A stretch of DNA of 64,000 bases, taken from positions 22,284,347-22,348,346 of the forward strand of contig NC_012873.2 of assembly GCF_000003195.3 (NCBI RefSeq), read 5' to 3'. How positions within the stretch are numbered: the first letter of the stretch is position 1; each line of letters starts with the position of its first letter. Below the pieces are notes generated by a model, which had not been told where the DNA came from, searched no databases, and was given only the letters and a program-made list of their open reading frames with translations. Source of the stretch: Sorghum bicolor. Taxonomy: Eukaryota; Streptophyta; Magnoliopsida; Poales; Poaceae. This document shows, piece after piece, positions 24,580-36,009 of this stretch. Position numbers and translations under genes: made by a program.

Positions 24580-26214
24580 TGTTGGGTATTCTTAACATCA
24601 TTACCAAAAGTAGACAATTCCTAATTCTAGTAACGGTGCCAAAAATGCCAAACCTAACCCTCACACCACTTAAGCCAAGTTGTCATCCCCAGCATGATAT
24701 GAGAGACGCGGTATTGAAATATGCAACTGCTCTTCTAAATAAATAATGAATGGGATCTGCAAGCGCACAGATTAATACCGATGTAGCATTTTAACCGGGA
24801 AGTATTCCAGGTATCGTTATTTATATTTTTACCACTGGGAAGGGATTAGCAATCATCAATATTGATTATAGAATAGAATATGAGATTGAGTATCTATCAT
24901 TGCATGTATAATTGAGAACATTTATCTAACTCTTTCATACAGGGGTAAGTGTCACATAAAAGATATATGAAATAATGAATAGTGACAAAGATAATTAATC
25001 TGATCATAACTAGCCACATAATAAATATGATAATCACCTCAATTAGATACTCTAGAAAGTCATTAGCATGGAATTAGAACGAACTACAAGAATATTTCCT
25101 AAGTTATTCCCAACTATATAGTCTAGCATTATCATAATTAGTGCAAGCATACTTAGCAATCATTGTGAGACAAGACTACGCCCATGCATAGTGATATTAG
25201 GAAGTAATATGAGAAACATAGCAATCACTCCCCTGTAATAATGTTGCTCTGCCAGCCCAATACACGGGAGGGGGACTATATAAGAATCAATGAAGCTGTC
25301 ACTATCACGAACTACCCCATGATCTAGCATATTGGGTACAATCGCAGATAAATACGGTATAAGCACCACGCCTACACAATATCTATCATTTACCCATGGA
25401 TCCGATGGATAAACGCTATACGATCATAAGCATGTATATAGATCCAATCTAACTAAGCCAAGTACATAACTATGATAAACTAAGAACAATATAATCCTGA
25501 ATATAAACAAGTAGAGCAAAGTCATAAGCAATATATTGAAGTAGAACAAAGTCATATTCATAATATTGAAGAACAAAGATAATTAGAAAGCAATTAGAAC
25601 CACAATTAGAGAATTACCAAGAATCCTCTTGACAGATCCGAAAACCAATCGAAGACTGACTCCTTCTAGTTCTAATCCTATGTAGCTATGCTAATCTAGA
25701 TGTCTAATTGATGTGGTGGCAATAATCTTGATCAGGGGCTTCTTCTCCCTTGAGAATAATGAATTAGGGTTGAGAGGCTCTCTCCTCCAGGGGCCAGGGG
25801 GTCTGGTTTTATAGTCCCTTCAAGTGAATATGGGCCGTTGGATCAAACCGACATAGATTGTATGGTTTAGATTCATCCTTTAGGTCGGTGGAGATCTCCC
25901 ACGAAGCAGAGTCCTGATTGGACTCAGGGAGGGGGCGGGCGCCCTGCCTCTGGCCCCATTTCGTCTCCGCTTCGGTCTCGTGACTTCTGGAGTCTTCTAG
26001 ATGTAAGATAATTGCGCGGCTTGTTAATATCTCTATGTAATCCCGACGTGTGGGCCTTTCTTCCGTATTTCCGGATAACCCCCTGCAGAAATAGACAAAC
26101 ACCGAAACTCGTGGAATTCTGTCAGATAAAACCCTAAGTCTAGATGTTGATTTCATTTGGATCCTTTTCTTTATTTATTTGATAATTAAATTTGATACTT
26201 AAGGACCGTCAACA
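24580..26214 (-). repeat. E3 LTR, right copy (5' LTR in transcription sense)
   Basis: Equal in length to the left LTR, with a constant offset of 3991 bases and no net indel. The TATA-like site is at 25813-25806 on minus. Confidence 0.92.
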
Positions 26215-26219
26215 CTTGG

Positions 26220-27355
26220 CAGAGTGGGTAAAAAATAAGAAGCCAATGTCTTGCCCTTTTGGGCATAAAGAACCGGAAAAGTTTGCGTTCGACATCACCA
26301 ATGCCTATAGGATATTTGACTTTCTGCTTCAGGAGGGGCAGATTAAATTGTCGCCCAACCATGTGATTCCGTCGGCAGAAGAGTTAAAGAAGATCAAGTA
26401 TTGCAAGTGGCATAATGCAACATCTCATAGTACAAATGAATGCAAAGTGTTCAGGCAACAGCTGCAATTAGCCATAGAGTCTGGGAGAATTAAGTTCGAT
26501 AGCTCCAAAGCTCAGAAGCCGATGAAGATCGACCAACATCCTTTCCCCACAAATATGTTGGATGCTAAGGGAAAGACCAAAGTCTTGACATCAGAAGCAG
26601 CTGAAGGAAGCGCATCGGTAGATCCTCAGCACCAGATTACTACCGATGACGCCAAAGGCAAAGGCTTGATAAAGGAAGGAACCAGCTCAGGAAGGCCTCC
26701 TCGGTCTGGCATTATAATCACACATAGGAGGCACCGGGAAACCTAGCAGCAGCGTGAAGATCGGTATCGTCGCCAACATGAAGATTGTCGCCGAGAAGAA
26801 GAAAGATGTCGACAAGAGTGGAATCGGCATAAAAATCATTGGAATTGCCCGTTCTTCATCCACTGTTGGGAGCAAAACATCAAGCCACCAACTGTTAGAG
26901 ACTGCCCTGAGTGCAATGTTTATAATCAGTATGATAGACCAAATCGGCAATATCAGAATAATGATCGACGTTTTGGTGGGCCGATTAGAGGAAGGACAAC
27001 AGTTCATGATCGGCTGGGGGGTAGGCTCAGTGTGCATGATAGGCTTGGTGAACGTGTTGACTATTTTCCAAGAAACCAAGAGGAGCTTGAGGAAACGGCG
27101 GATGCACGAGTTCCCGATGAGTTCATATTTTGCAGAAATGCTAATTCTTATCAGGTGGAATCAAGGGAAAACCGTCGTCAATCGGTGAGGCAACTACAAC
27201 ATCCACCATGGTGTCTAGAAGGGTTGACAAGGACACAGAAGAGGAGGTTGCAACGAGAACGACAAGAAGAATTGAATAGGGGAGAGAATTCTGCTAAGTC
27301 TAGAGATCAGCAGCAGTCAGATCCCAAGGGAAAGGCCCATCGACAGATGTTAATA
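26220..27355 (+). pseudogene. E2 gag, C-terminal part with two zinc-finger-like motifs
   Basis: The gag frame resumes after E3 (AEWVKNKKPMSCPFG). It contains a first Cys/His motif YCKWHNATSHSTNEC (about 26400-26445), a Lys-rich linker, TAG at 26744-26746, and an Arg/Glu-rich stretch. A second Cys/His motif, CPFFIHC ... DCPEC, lies at about 26845-26915. A charged tail (RTQKRRLQRERQEELNRGEN) follows and ends at 27356-27358. Cys/His motifs of this kind bind RNA in gag. A frameshift near 27350 separates it from the protease. The minus-strand ORF 26687-27079 is a shadow. Confidence 0.85.
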
Positions 27356-28019
27356 TGATGTTTATGTTGCCGATGGAATTTCTTGCTCGTTTCAGTGATG
27401 ATGAGGAGATAGATTTCCCTGATCAGATAGCTCAGTTAGCTCTTGACCCGATGACAGCTATCTTTGAAAAGCCTACTAATGATGAGAGGCAGCACCTTAA
27501 AGCTCTATTTGTCAAAGGTAGGGTTGATGGGCAGCCGATTACCAAGATACTTGTTGTTGGTGGATCTGCTATCAATATTATGCCATATGTAGTCTATCGG
27601 AAGCTTGAAAAAGGGGATCAAGATTTAAACAAGACCGATATGATGTTAAAGGATTTTGAAGGAAATGTGTCTCTAGTCAAGGGATCCATATGCGTTGAGT
27701 TGACCATCGGTAGCAAGACCTTGCCGACAACTTTCTTTGTCATCAATGGAAAGGGTGCTTATAATTTGCTGTTGGGGAGAGATTGGATTCATGCCAATTG
27801 TTGCATCCCATCTACAATGCACCAATGCTTGATTCAGTGGGTAGGTGACAAGATTGAAATCGTCCCAGGAGATTCTTCATATGTTATTGCATCAGGAAAG
27901 ACAAATACTTATGAAAAGACCAGGTGCATTTCAGGACAAGTTTGGGAGAAGGATTTTCTCAAAGTAGCCGATTATGAAATTCCACCGATCCAAGCAGTCG
28001 GTTCTGATGAAGGGTTTTA
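27355..28019 (+). pseudogene. E2 aspartic protease region
   Basis: The frame starts MMFMLPMEFLARFSDDEEIDF. The retropepsin-type domain is at about residues 55-175: FVKGRVDGQPITKILVVGGSAINIMPY, then TTFFVINGKGAYNLLLGRDWIH. The catalytic Asp of the flap-facing motif is missing: codon 27556-27558 is GTT, giving VVGGSA where the family has VDGGSA, a single-base change. The domain is otherwise nearly complete. A +1/-1 shift at about 28017 separates it from the RT frame. Confidence 0.9.
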
Positions 28020-29560
28020 ATGGATAGGTTCGCCGATGATGGAAAATTAGGCCAAGGGTTTACATCAGCCCATGATTTAGTGGAGGTAGATATAGGTAGT
28101 GGTGATATGCCAAGGCCTACTTTTATTAGTGCTAAGTTAGATTCTGAGTGTAAACAGCAGTTAACCGATTTGTTAAAGGAATATAAAGAAAGCTTTGCTT
28201 GAGATTATACCGAGATGCCTGGTTTAGACCGATCGATTCTTGAACATCGGTTGCTTATCAAGTCTGGGTTTCAGCCGCATCAGCAGCCAGCACGCCGATG
28301 CAATCCTAATATCCTTCCTGATATTAAGGCTGAAATAACTAAACTTATTGAAGCTAAATTTATTCGGCAATGTCGGTATGCCGAGTGGATTTCCAATGTT
28401 GTTCTGGTTTAAAAGAAGAACGGAAAACTTCGTGTTTGCATTGACTTTAGGAATCTTAATAAGGCTACGCCGATGGATGGTTACCCAATGCCGGTTGTTG
28501 ATTTATTAGTTGACGCTGCAACTGGACATCGGATCATTAGCTTTATGGATGGCAATGCAGGATACAACCAAATATTTATGGCTTAGGAAGATATTCCCAA
28601 GATTGCATTTAGATGTCCTAGTCATGTTGGATTGTTTGAATGCATAGTCATGACCTTTGGCTTGAAGAATGCTGGTGCTATTTATTAGAGGGCTATGAAT
28701 TTTATCTTTCATGAGTTCATCGGCAAGATAGTTGAAATTTATATCGATGACGTGGTGGTTAAGTCTGGAGATTTCACAAAGCATCTTGCTGATCTGCGAT
28801 AAGTGCTGGAGTGCACAAGGAAGCATGGTTTAAAGATGAATCCTAATAAATGTGCATTTGGCATGTCAGCAGGACAATTTCTTGGTTTCATGGTACATCA
28901 GAGAGGGATTGAAATTAGTAGGAGATCTATTGATGCCATCAACAATATAGTTGCTCCCACCAATAAGACTGAACTTCAATCACTGATCGGCAAGATAAAT
29001 TTCATCAGACGATTTATATCTAATTTGTCTGGTAAGATTTATGCTTTTAGTCCTTTGCTTAAGTTGAAAGCCGATCAAGAGTTCGTGTGGGGGAAAGAGA
29101 AACAATTAGCATTGGATGAAATCAAGAATTATTTAACAAATCCTCTAGTTCTGATTCCACCTCAGCAAGGAAAGCCTTTCAAATTATATTTGTCTACCGA
29201 TGGGATGGTCATCGGTTCAGCTCTAATTCAAGAATTTCAAGGGAAGGAGCGTGTGATTTATTATCTAAGTAGAAGACTGGTGGTTGCTGAGACAAGGTAT
29301 TCAGCAATTGAAAAGTTGTGTTTATGTTTATACTTTTCTTGTGTCAAATTAAGGCATTACTTGCTATCGGCCGAATGCACTGTTATATGCAAAGATGATG
29401 TAGTGTGGTACATGTTATCTATGCCGATTTTGAGTGGTAGAATCGGCAAATGGATTTTGGCATTGTCGGAATTTGATCTACGCTATGAATTGGCTAAGGC
29501 AGTTAAAGGGCAGATTATGGCTGATTTCGTGACTCAGCATTGCGGTGTAGTGGGAGCTTT
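28020..29560 (+). pseudogene. E2 reverse transcriptase and first RNase H
   Basis: One reading frame with several nonsense codons (TGA near 28200, TAA near 28411, TAG near 28585 and 28687, TAA near 28800). RT landmarks: EAKFIRQCRYAEWISNVVLV, KKNGKLRVCIDFRNLNKATP, SFMDGNAGYNQI, the catalytic EIYIDDVVVKS (about 28730-28755), and the thumb FLGFMVHQRGIE. The first RNase H follows (PFKLYLSTDGMVIGSALIQE, then RRLVVAETRYSAIEKLC). Its first acidic position reads STDG and its histidine/aspartate stretch is altered (ICKDDVVWY), so it looks degenerate, as is common where a second RNase H is present. Confidence 0.92.
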
Positions 29561-29960
29561 GGAGATCGTTCCTTGGACGCTCTTCTTTGATGGATCCAAA
29601 TGTGATTGGGGGGCAGGAATCAGTATAGTACTAATTTCTTCTCGAGGAAAGAAGTATGAGTTCTCTTTGCCGATTGTTGCCACGTCAACGAATAATCAAG
29701 CTGAGTACCAAGCTCTAATCAAAGGGTTGGAATTATTGAAGGAAGTTCATGCTGATGCCATTGAAATCTTTGGAGATTCCATGCTTGTCATAAATCAGCT
29801 GATCGGAAATTATGAATGCCAAAGCGAGGTTTTAATAGCCTACTATGAGAAGTGCATACAATTGTTGAAAGAATTCAAGGATTTCTGGTTGGAGCATATT
29901 CCTCGGTTACATAATGAGAAAGCTAATCGGTTGGCTCGGCATGCCTCGGGATATCAACCC
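29561..29960 (+). pseudogene. E2 archaeal-type second RNase H (Tat hallmark)
   Basis: Same frame as RT. WTLFFDGSKCDWGAGISIVLISSRG gives the first catalytic Asp, TNNQAEYQALIKGLELL the Glu, and AIEIFGDSMLVINQL the second Asp. EHIPRLHNEKANRLARHASG is the C-terminal signature. This compact RNase H, closer to archaeal and plant dual-RNase-H forms than to the usual gypsy one, defines Tat elements. All acidic residues I can assign are present, so this is the best preserved catalytic domain of E2. Confidence 0.88.
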
Positions 29961-31252
29961 ATCTTGGGCATATTATCGGCAATCAATGCCGATGATTGGA
30001 GACAGGAGATTGTTGATTATTTAAAAGATCCATCCAGGAAGGTTGAGAGGCGTGTTAGGTTTCAAGCAACAAAGTATGTACTCCTCGAAGAAGAGTTGTA
30101 TTATCGGACAATAGATGGAGTTTTGCTTAAATGTTTGAGTAATGATGAGGCTAGAAGCTTGATGGGTGAGATCTATGAAGGAGTGTGTGGAGCACATCAG
30201 TCGGCTTTTAAGATGAAGTGGATGATTAGGAGAAACAGATATTATTGGCCGACTATACATGAGGATTGCTTAAAATATTTCAAATGATGTCAAGGATGTC
30301 AGAAGTTTGGCAATATTCAAAGGGCACCCGCATCGGCCATGAATCCTATTATTAAGCCTTGGCTGTTCCGGGGATGGGCTATTGATCTAATCGGTCAGAT
30401 TTATCCGCCATCAAGCAAGGGGCATAAGTTCATTTTGGTTGCCACTGACTATTTTACTAAATGGGCTGAAGCTATTCCTTTGAAGAAAGTAACATCGGCT
30501 AACATATTGAATTTGTGAAAGAACATATTGTTTACCGATTTGGTATTCCTCAAACAATCACTACCGATCAGGGTACTATGTTCACATCGGGAGAGTTTGA
30601 TGAATTTGCAATCGGTATGGGGATTAAAGTATTGAATTCTTCTCCTTATTACACTCAAGCCAATGGACAAGCCGAAGCATCTAATAAAGGGATTATTAAG
30701 CTCATCAAGCGAAAGATTGAAAAAAATCCTAGAAGATGGCACACATTGTTGAATGAAGCTTTGTGGTCACATCAGATGGCACGTAATGGATCGACCAAAG
30801 TTTTGCCCTATCAGTTGGTGTGTGGACACGATGCGGTGCTACCATGGGAAATTAATACTGGATCTAGGCGAGTGTCTTTTCAAGATCAATTGACTGCCGA
30901 TTATTATGCCATTTTAATGAAAGATGAGTTGGATGATTTGGCAGATCATCGGTTGAGAGCTTTGATGAGTACAGAAGAAAATAAAAAGAGAGTTGTTGAA
31001 TGGTATGACAAAAAGGTAAAAGTTAAGGAGTTTGCCGATGGAGATTTGGTATGGAAATTGGTTCTACCGATTGGGACTAAGAGTTCAAAATTTGGAAAAT
31101 GGTTTCCTAATTGGGAAGGTCCTTATCGGGTAAATCGGTCTGCTCCTGGCAACGCTTATATTTTAGAAACTCTCGAAGGAGTTGAGTTTCCTAAAGCATT
31201 AAATGAAAAATATTTAAAGAAGTATTACCCAAGCATCTGGATCGATGCATAA
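29961..31252 (+). pseudogene. E2 integrase, no chromodomain
   Basis: The zinc-binding part is GVCGAHQSAFKMKWMIRRNRYYWP, then a TGA at 30285-30287 before CQGCQKFG. The core begins WAIDLIGQIYPPSSKGHKF and FTKWAEAIPL. A frameshift near 30515 moves to YRFGIPQTITTDQGTMFTSGEF and YTQANGQAEASNKGI, so the DDE residues (AID, TTDQG, QAEA) are all present. The C-terminal part VKVKEFADGDLVWK ... KWFPNWEGPYRV ends at TAA 31250-31252. No chromodomain, as expected for Tat. Confidence 0.92.
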
Positions 31253-31262
31253 AAGTTCAAAT

Positions 31263-31345
31263 GCCGATAACACTCCTATCGGCTAGATGAAATGTATCTA
31301 AGATCATGTATGATGTTTTAAGGTGCCGATAACAGTCCTATCGGC
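31263..31345. terminator. Twin perfect hairpins between convergent genes
   Basis: GCCGATA/TATCGGC arms at 31263-31269 with 31277-31283, and again at 31325-31331 with 31339-31345, each with a 7-base loop (ACACTCC, ACAGTCC). They lie in the 143 bases between the pol stop (31252) and the stop of the antisense gene (31396). A role in 3'-end formation is inference. Confidence 0.6.
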
Positions 31346-31395
31346 TAGACCAGAATGATAAAAGTTTCTAAGGACAGGGGTTGCCGATGAAAAGC

Positions 31396-34300
31396 TCACA
31401 GGTTCAGCAAACCTTGGATAGTTGATATGGCACACAGTCGAATCTGGTTGGGCTCTTCTATCTCCCGGATATCCTCATCGGTAGAACCCTCTACCGGCTT
31501 GAGCTTCTTTTTCATCTGCAGTGCCTTACGAGCCTAGATGTTTCGTTCTTGCTGAAGAGTCTTGAGCATCTCAGGCAGCTGGCTTTCTTCTTTCTTAGCT
31601 TGAGTCAGGGCCTCTTCTACTTGTTGGAGCTTAGCTAGCAGAGCTTCCCTTCTTGCCGATAGATCAGAAATCTTTTGTTTCAATGTATCCCCTAAGGACT
31701 GCAGAATGCCGATGCTCTTATGTTTCTCATCAGCAAGGCGCTTTACTTGCATCACTTCCTCTATAAGTTGGGCATGAGCGGCTCTATCAGCAAGACGCTG
31801 GGTAGCTTTCTGGTATTGGAGCTGACGGCTTTCTAGATGGGCAGCTTGGAAAAGAATTTCTTCAGCATCGGCTGGAATTTGACCACGAAGGGTCTTAAAC
31901 AAAGCATTGGCTAGGTCAGAATCATCAACCAATTGGGCAGTATCTTGATGCAACAGAGCCAACAGGTCTTCCAGTTTGGCTTTGATTTCTACCGATGAGA
32001 TCCCTACTGCTGAGAGGAGCTCGCTTCTTCGCCCTCATCATCGGAAATATCGATGGCGAAGGAGAATAAGCTATCTGGGGAGTCCTGTTCCTGAAAGAGA
32101 GTAAAGATAAGTTATTTGATGGTCAAATATTAGTGATATAAAGAATAGAAGTCAGATAACTTACTTGCTTCAGGGCAATTTCGCGCCTCTGGCTTGAAGA
32201 TGCAGTCGGCACTATAGGCTGATCGGTTAAAGTTGCCGATGGGATAATATCAACTGAGAAATTACAAGGATGATTATGATTTGGAAAAATAAAATTCATC
32301 GGTGACAATTCTATGATCAGTACTTTACCTTGAGCGGGTGTAGTGCTTGTTTGTTCTGGAGGGATGATCGATGATATGCTCAGATCGACTAGATCGGCAA
32401 TCTGCTCAGACGCATCGGTTGGTGCTTCTTGTGGCTGAGGTACTGGTCGAGGTGGAGATGGTACTTGTTGTGTCTGGATTTCTAGTGAAGAAGGGGATGA
32501 TTCCACATGAATCGGTGATACTGGACGGGGGGAGAAGACGGTGCTGTTCTCTGGCGCTTCGGTTGCGACTTGGTGCTCTTGGGTCCTTTTCTCTTGGCTT
32601 GGCTAGGCTGGGGGGCATCGACACTCATTTGGACGCTTCTGGTCTTTGCCGATTTGCCAGTTTGCTATTACAATAAACAAGATTTCATGAGTAAAAGTAT
32701 GAAAGAATATTGATGAAATCTTGTTAAAAGATAAAGGTTACTGTTGAGGTTCCCATGGCAGCCGATGTATCCTGAAAAGATTATGTGAGTATGGGACATA
32801 ATTGGTATAAGTAAAGGAAATTAAGAGTCTACCTTGAAAGCCTGAGCTAGGGTTGCAGCGGCAACCGATGGGGAGGTCTTCGACCGCTTGGTGGTCGTTT
32901 TCTTGAAGCGCACGTTCCGATGCGCCAGGGCTACTAAACTTGGTGCGTTGTGACCGATTAGAGAGATTGGACCTGATGGAAGGAGTTCGATCGGTCTTCC
33001 ACTCCTGCTGGCTGTCAGGGCTGGATTGTCGACCTGTTAAAATGAAGACAAGTAAGTTACCGATAGGAACAGAAGTGATAAAGGAACTAAGATATTGGTC
33101 GAAGACTTACAGTGTTATTAGGAACTTTATAGTTGGGATCGATCATGCCGCGGTATGTCAGAGCCGATGTGTTGAACAAGTGTTCCTTCCATTCTTCCCA
33201 CCACTGTTTATACATCCGGGAAATGAAGAGGGTTGGAATCCAAGCCGATAAATCAATATCTGACGTATCGACATTTGGTTGAAGCTAGGCTATCCTTATC
33301 CACTCAAGCTCGCTGGTTATAATCTCCCTTGGCTTCACCACATCGGCGTAACAAAGTCTGATCGGCAGTTGGCTAAAAGGCAGTTGACGAGCTAGTGCCG
33401 ATGGATTGTAAAATTCATAAGTGGGGTTAGAGTTCTTCCCACTGCCGAAAGTATTCACTGGGATGGCCCTTGGAGTAATGATTGCCATCATCAAATCGGT
33501 ATCTTTGTTGAGAGCGTCATCAAAAGGGTGGAAGATCAGCGGGAATCTGGTTTCTGGATCTTCATAAGGCATCCATGCCCGCTGATCCTTGGGAAGACCA
33601 TCGTACAGAGTCTGGAAGAATCGACTGACTTGGTCTTCGTTGCCACCAGTGCCGGGTAGGACTATGGCAGCCTCACCGTAGTTCAAGGGTGGGCGAGTTG
33701 ACGATTCTTTGTCGGCCAGTTCATAGTCTTCGGTGATATCTCTGGGGAATTGTTGTGCAAAAAGGTCGAACTGAAGACGTTTGTGCATGTGGACATTAAG
33801 CCACATGTTGATGAACCACTAAGGACCTCCTGGGTTGCCGATGTGTTGGCCTAACAAGAGTTTCTCAACCACTTGATGGAGGAGGTGATAGGCAGAACCA
33901 AACAAGTATCAGCCGAGAGGAAATCGGCCGCCATCGGCCAGTCTTTCTGCTGCCGATAAGTAGACAGAGGTTGGTCCTACCGATCGGCCACAGAAGACGA
34001 ACTTGTCTAACCACATGTTCAGGAAAACAACATGTTCCCTTTGACCGACTGGTCCTGTCCTCTGGTACTTCTGGATGTATCCTGACCAACCGCCGATGTT
34101 GCGGGTTTCTACTTTGCGCTCGGGTTTGCGGTCGTATAGATGGCTATCATCGGCACATGATATGTCTAAGCCAGTGAGCTTGAGCACATCGGCAAGAGTG
34201 GGGGAAGCAGGGCTGTGACCAAACAAAAAGGCATTGAAAGTATCTGACCAGAAGTATGAAGCAGCTATCAATAGCGATTCATTTCTTTCCATATCGGCAA

Positions 34301-34717
34301 TGGATAACCTGATACACTAGTCCAGTTTACGCTCGCCCCATTGGACTTCATTTGAGTTGCCAACTCTCAAAAACCAATCTCTCCATCCCATTGTAGAACT
34401 GGGCCAAGATCGGAAGGTGTCTTTCCACAGATCTAAGGAGAAATTCTCAGCTCTAAAGGGGATTCTATTTGTCTCTGCGTTGATCAGATCGGTAGGATCC
34501 GGGTTACCCAATGGCCCGAGACATTGAAAGTGGGGTTGATCAGTGGGAATCACAATTTTATCGGCCAATTCCTAAAGGTTTGAAGATTGGAAGAATAAAA
34601 AAAGGAAAAGAAAGAAAGAGAGTATTCAATAAATAGATGTGCGGAAGTTAAAAGTACGGCAAAGCAAAGAAAAGATGCGAGAGAATTGACCTCAAGAACT
34701 ATGAAGTTAACAGCCAT
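31396..34717 (-). pseudogene. Antisense gene in E2: plant-mobile-domain protein, 7 predicted exons
   Basis: On the strand opposite to gag-pol. Predicted exons: 34717-34691 (MAVNFIVLE), 34571-33111, 33033-32833, 32771-32742, 32664-32329, 32253-32165 and 32090-31396. All introns have GT...AG ends, several with strong consensus (donors GTAAGT at 33110 and 32164; acceptors TTTTCAG, TTTAACAG, CTCTTTCAG), and phases match. Exon 2 (487 codons) is the plant mobile domain (SSTMGWRDWFLRV, LLIAASYFWSDTFNAFLFGH, SPTLADVLKLTGLD, LNYGEAAIVLPG). Exons 3-5 are basic and Pro-rich (FKKTTTKRSK, QAKRKGPKSTKSQPKRQR). Exon 7 is acidic then a long coiled coil. Damage: TAG 34317, TGA 33909, TAG near 33817, TAG 33285, a shift in a C run near 32534, a shift near 32015 and TAG 31534. 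About 940 codons if counted through. PMD proteins act in gene silencing in Arabidopsis; the role here is unknown. Confidence 0.8.
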
Positions 34718-34863
34718 TTCTTCCCGGAGAAGAAGAAGATCGACGACTTGAAGGATTGCTGGGCTCGCTGAAGTTCTTGGACTTCTCGAACAATGCCGCC
34801 GCCAGGAAGATGGGTTTGAGGATGCAGAATGGCAAGGTGGAGAAAGAGTGCCGAAGAAGGAAG

Positions 34864-34871
34864 TATTTATA
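34864..34871 (-). promoter_or_regulatory. TATA box of the antisense gene
   Basis: TATAAATA on the minus strand, about 147 bases before the exon-1 ATG (34717) and followed by a CT-rich leader (CTTCCTTCTTCGGCACTC). Spacing is normal for a plant promoter. Confidence 0.65.
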
Positions 34872-35224
34872 GGATAAAGACAGCAGGGGCATTTCTGACT
34901 TATCCCTTTGCTGTATCTGTGAAAATCGAGGGTGCTCAGGTGGATATGGTAACTGTTCTCACGGTAATCAAGGTATTGTGCAGATGATTTGACAGTAAGC
35001 GGGCATAATTTTGGGAGATATTTTACTGTGCAAGATCTCCTGGTCGGTTCATCGACAGTTCTCTCTAACAGAAACGTTGCTAATGAACGAATATTTAGGA
35101 GATTCGGTTCGAAGAGTTGGGAGATTCGAGGTGCGTGTTGGAGAACCGAGCTAAGGTTGTTCGAATTTGGTAATTAATTACTGTCAGGTGGGAGTAATTG
35201 CGGAAAGGCATCATTACTGAAGAG
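34872..35224 (+). other. E2 segment between antisense promoter and 3' hairpin
   Basis: About 350 bases with no convincing frame. It should hold the upstream part of the antisense promoter. No clear repeat is seen. Confidence 0.5.
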
Positions 35225-35270
35225 AATTTCAGAGTATTAATGATTTTATACTCTGAAATTGGGGGGCATG
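35225..35270 (+). promoter_or_regulatory. E2 3' hairpin and polypurine tract
   Basis: Perfect 13-bp arms AATTTCAGAGTAT (35225-35237) and ATACTCTGAAATT (35248-35260) with a 10-base loop are followed directly by GGGGGGCATG and the LTR start TGTTGACACC. Confidence 0.85.
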
Positions 35271-36009
35271 TGTTGACACCATTTTTTGGGATGTATCTTC
35301 GGACGCGTATCTGGGAATTAGTGAAATATAGGTCGACAGGTGAAAGAGTGGTGATTGGTTATCAAGGAGGTTACCGATGGGAATTGATGCCGATGGTTAA
35401 AAAGCACTATGTGGCCAAGTCAGGGGATAGTGATTGATCTATGCTGATGACTGATACTAGTGGTTGCCGATGCCGATGGAAGATGGTTTGACGATTGCCG
35501 ATGACAACAGGGGGAGGCGCAGGAGTTGCTGATAGGATGGTGGCGGTGTGCCGATCGCTTGTGGTATATAGATTAATGTTTTCCATAGCTGTTAGAGTTT
35601 GTTTTGTTTACGGATTCCGTTCAATTTGGAATAAGATTCCTAGTCGCGTCTGGTTGTAATTCTTCTGGACAGGGTATAAATATAAACCCGGTAGCGATGT
35701 AATGAACAACACAATCAATCAAACACAAGTTTTTACATCTATTCTAGCATCTACTTTTCGACGACTTCGTCAACCTGCATATTTTCTTTTTATTTACGAG
35801 TTCTTAGGAATTCATCGAGTCAACCTCGGCGAGTTCTCAAGTTCCGCGTGAATACCTCTTGGCCGTGACATCTGGGCGCATCGCTGTTGTCGGGACCAAA
35901 GTATTCGAGTTATCACCTTTGTCAATTGTAAGGTCAAATCGTCTGGCATGGCTTAACGTTGAATCGGGTATTAGCCCTTTGTGTTTGCAGATCTACTTTT
36001 GCACTAACA
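35271..36009 (+). repeat. E2 3' LTR (739 bp)
   Basis: Starts TGTTGACACC after the polypurine tract and ends CTAACA. Its last 319 bp match 14315-14633. A TATA box (TATAAATA, 35675-35682) lies just upstream of the point where E1 entered the other LTR. Confidence 0.92.

Larger units (their letters stand above)
20589..26214 (-). mobile_element. E3: non-coding Athila-like element with a rearranged 5' end
   Basis: LTRs 20589-22223 and 24580-26214 (1635 bp each; TGTTGGG...GTCAACA on plus) are flanked by CTTGG at 20584-20588 and 26215-26219. The polypurine-like side (22224-22250) shows minus orientation. The interior (22224-24362) is only the 3' non-coding part shared with E4, E5 and E6; no gag or pol remains. 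In place of a primer site, the right LTR is preceded by a 217-bp copy of E2 gag (24363-24579). LTRs differ at roughly three dozen sites by eye. Confidence 0.93.
14315..36009 (+). mobile_element. E2: Tat-type Ty3/gypsy element carrying an antisense gene (start interrupted by E1)
   Basis: Order: remaining 319 bp of the 5' LTR, primer site, gag leader (interrupted by S2), gag (interrupted by E3), protease, RT, RNase H, archaeal-type RNase H and integrase without chromodomain. Then a convergent minus-strand gene, a hairpin with polypurine tract, and the 3' LTR (35271-36009). A second RNase H after the first is the hallmark of the Tat lineage (family knowledge). The whole element is unusually rich in CCGAT and ATCGG words. 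It is dead: many nonsense codons, several frameshifts and a lost protease Asp. The right flank begins CCAGC; the left target copy is outside the window. Confidence 0.93.
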
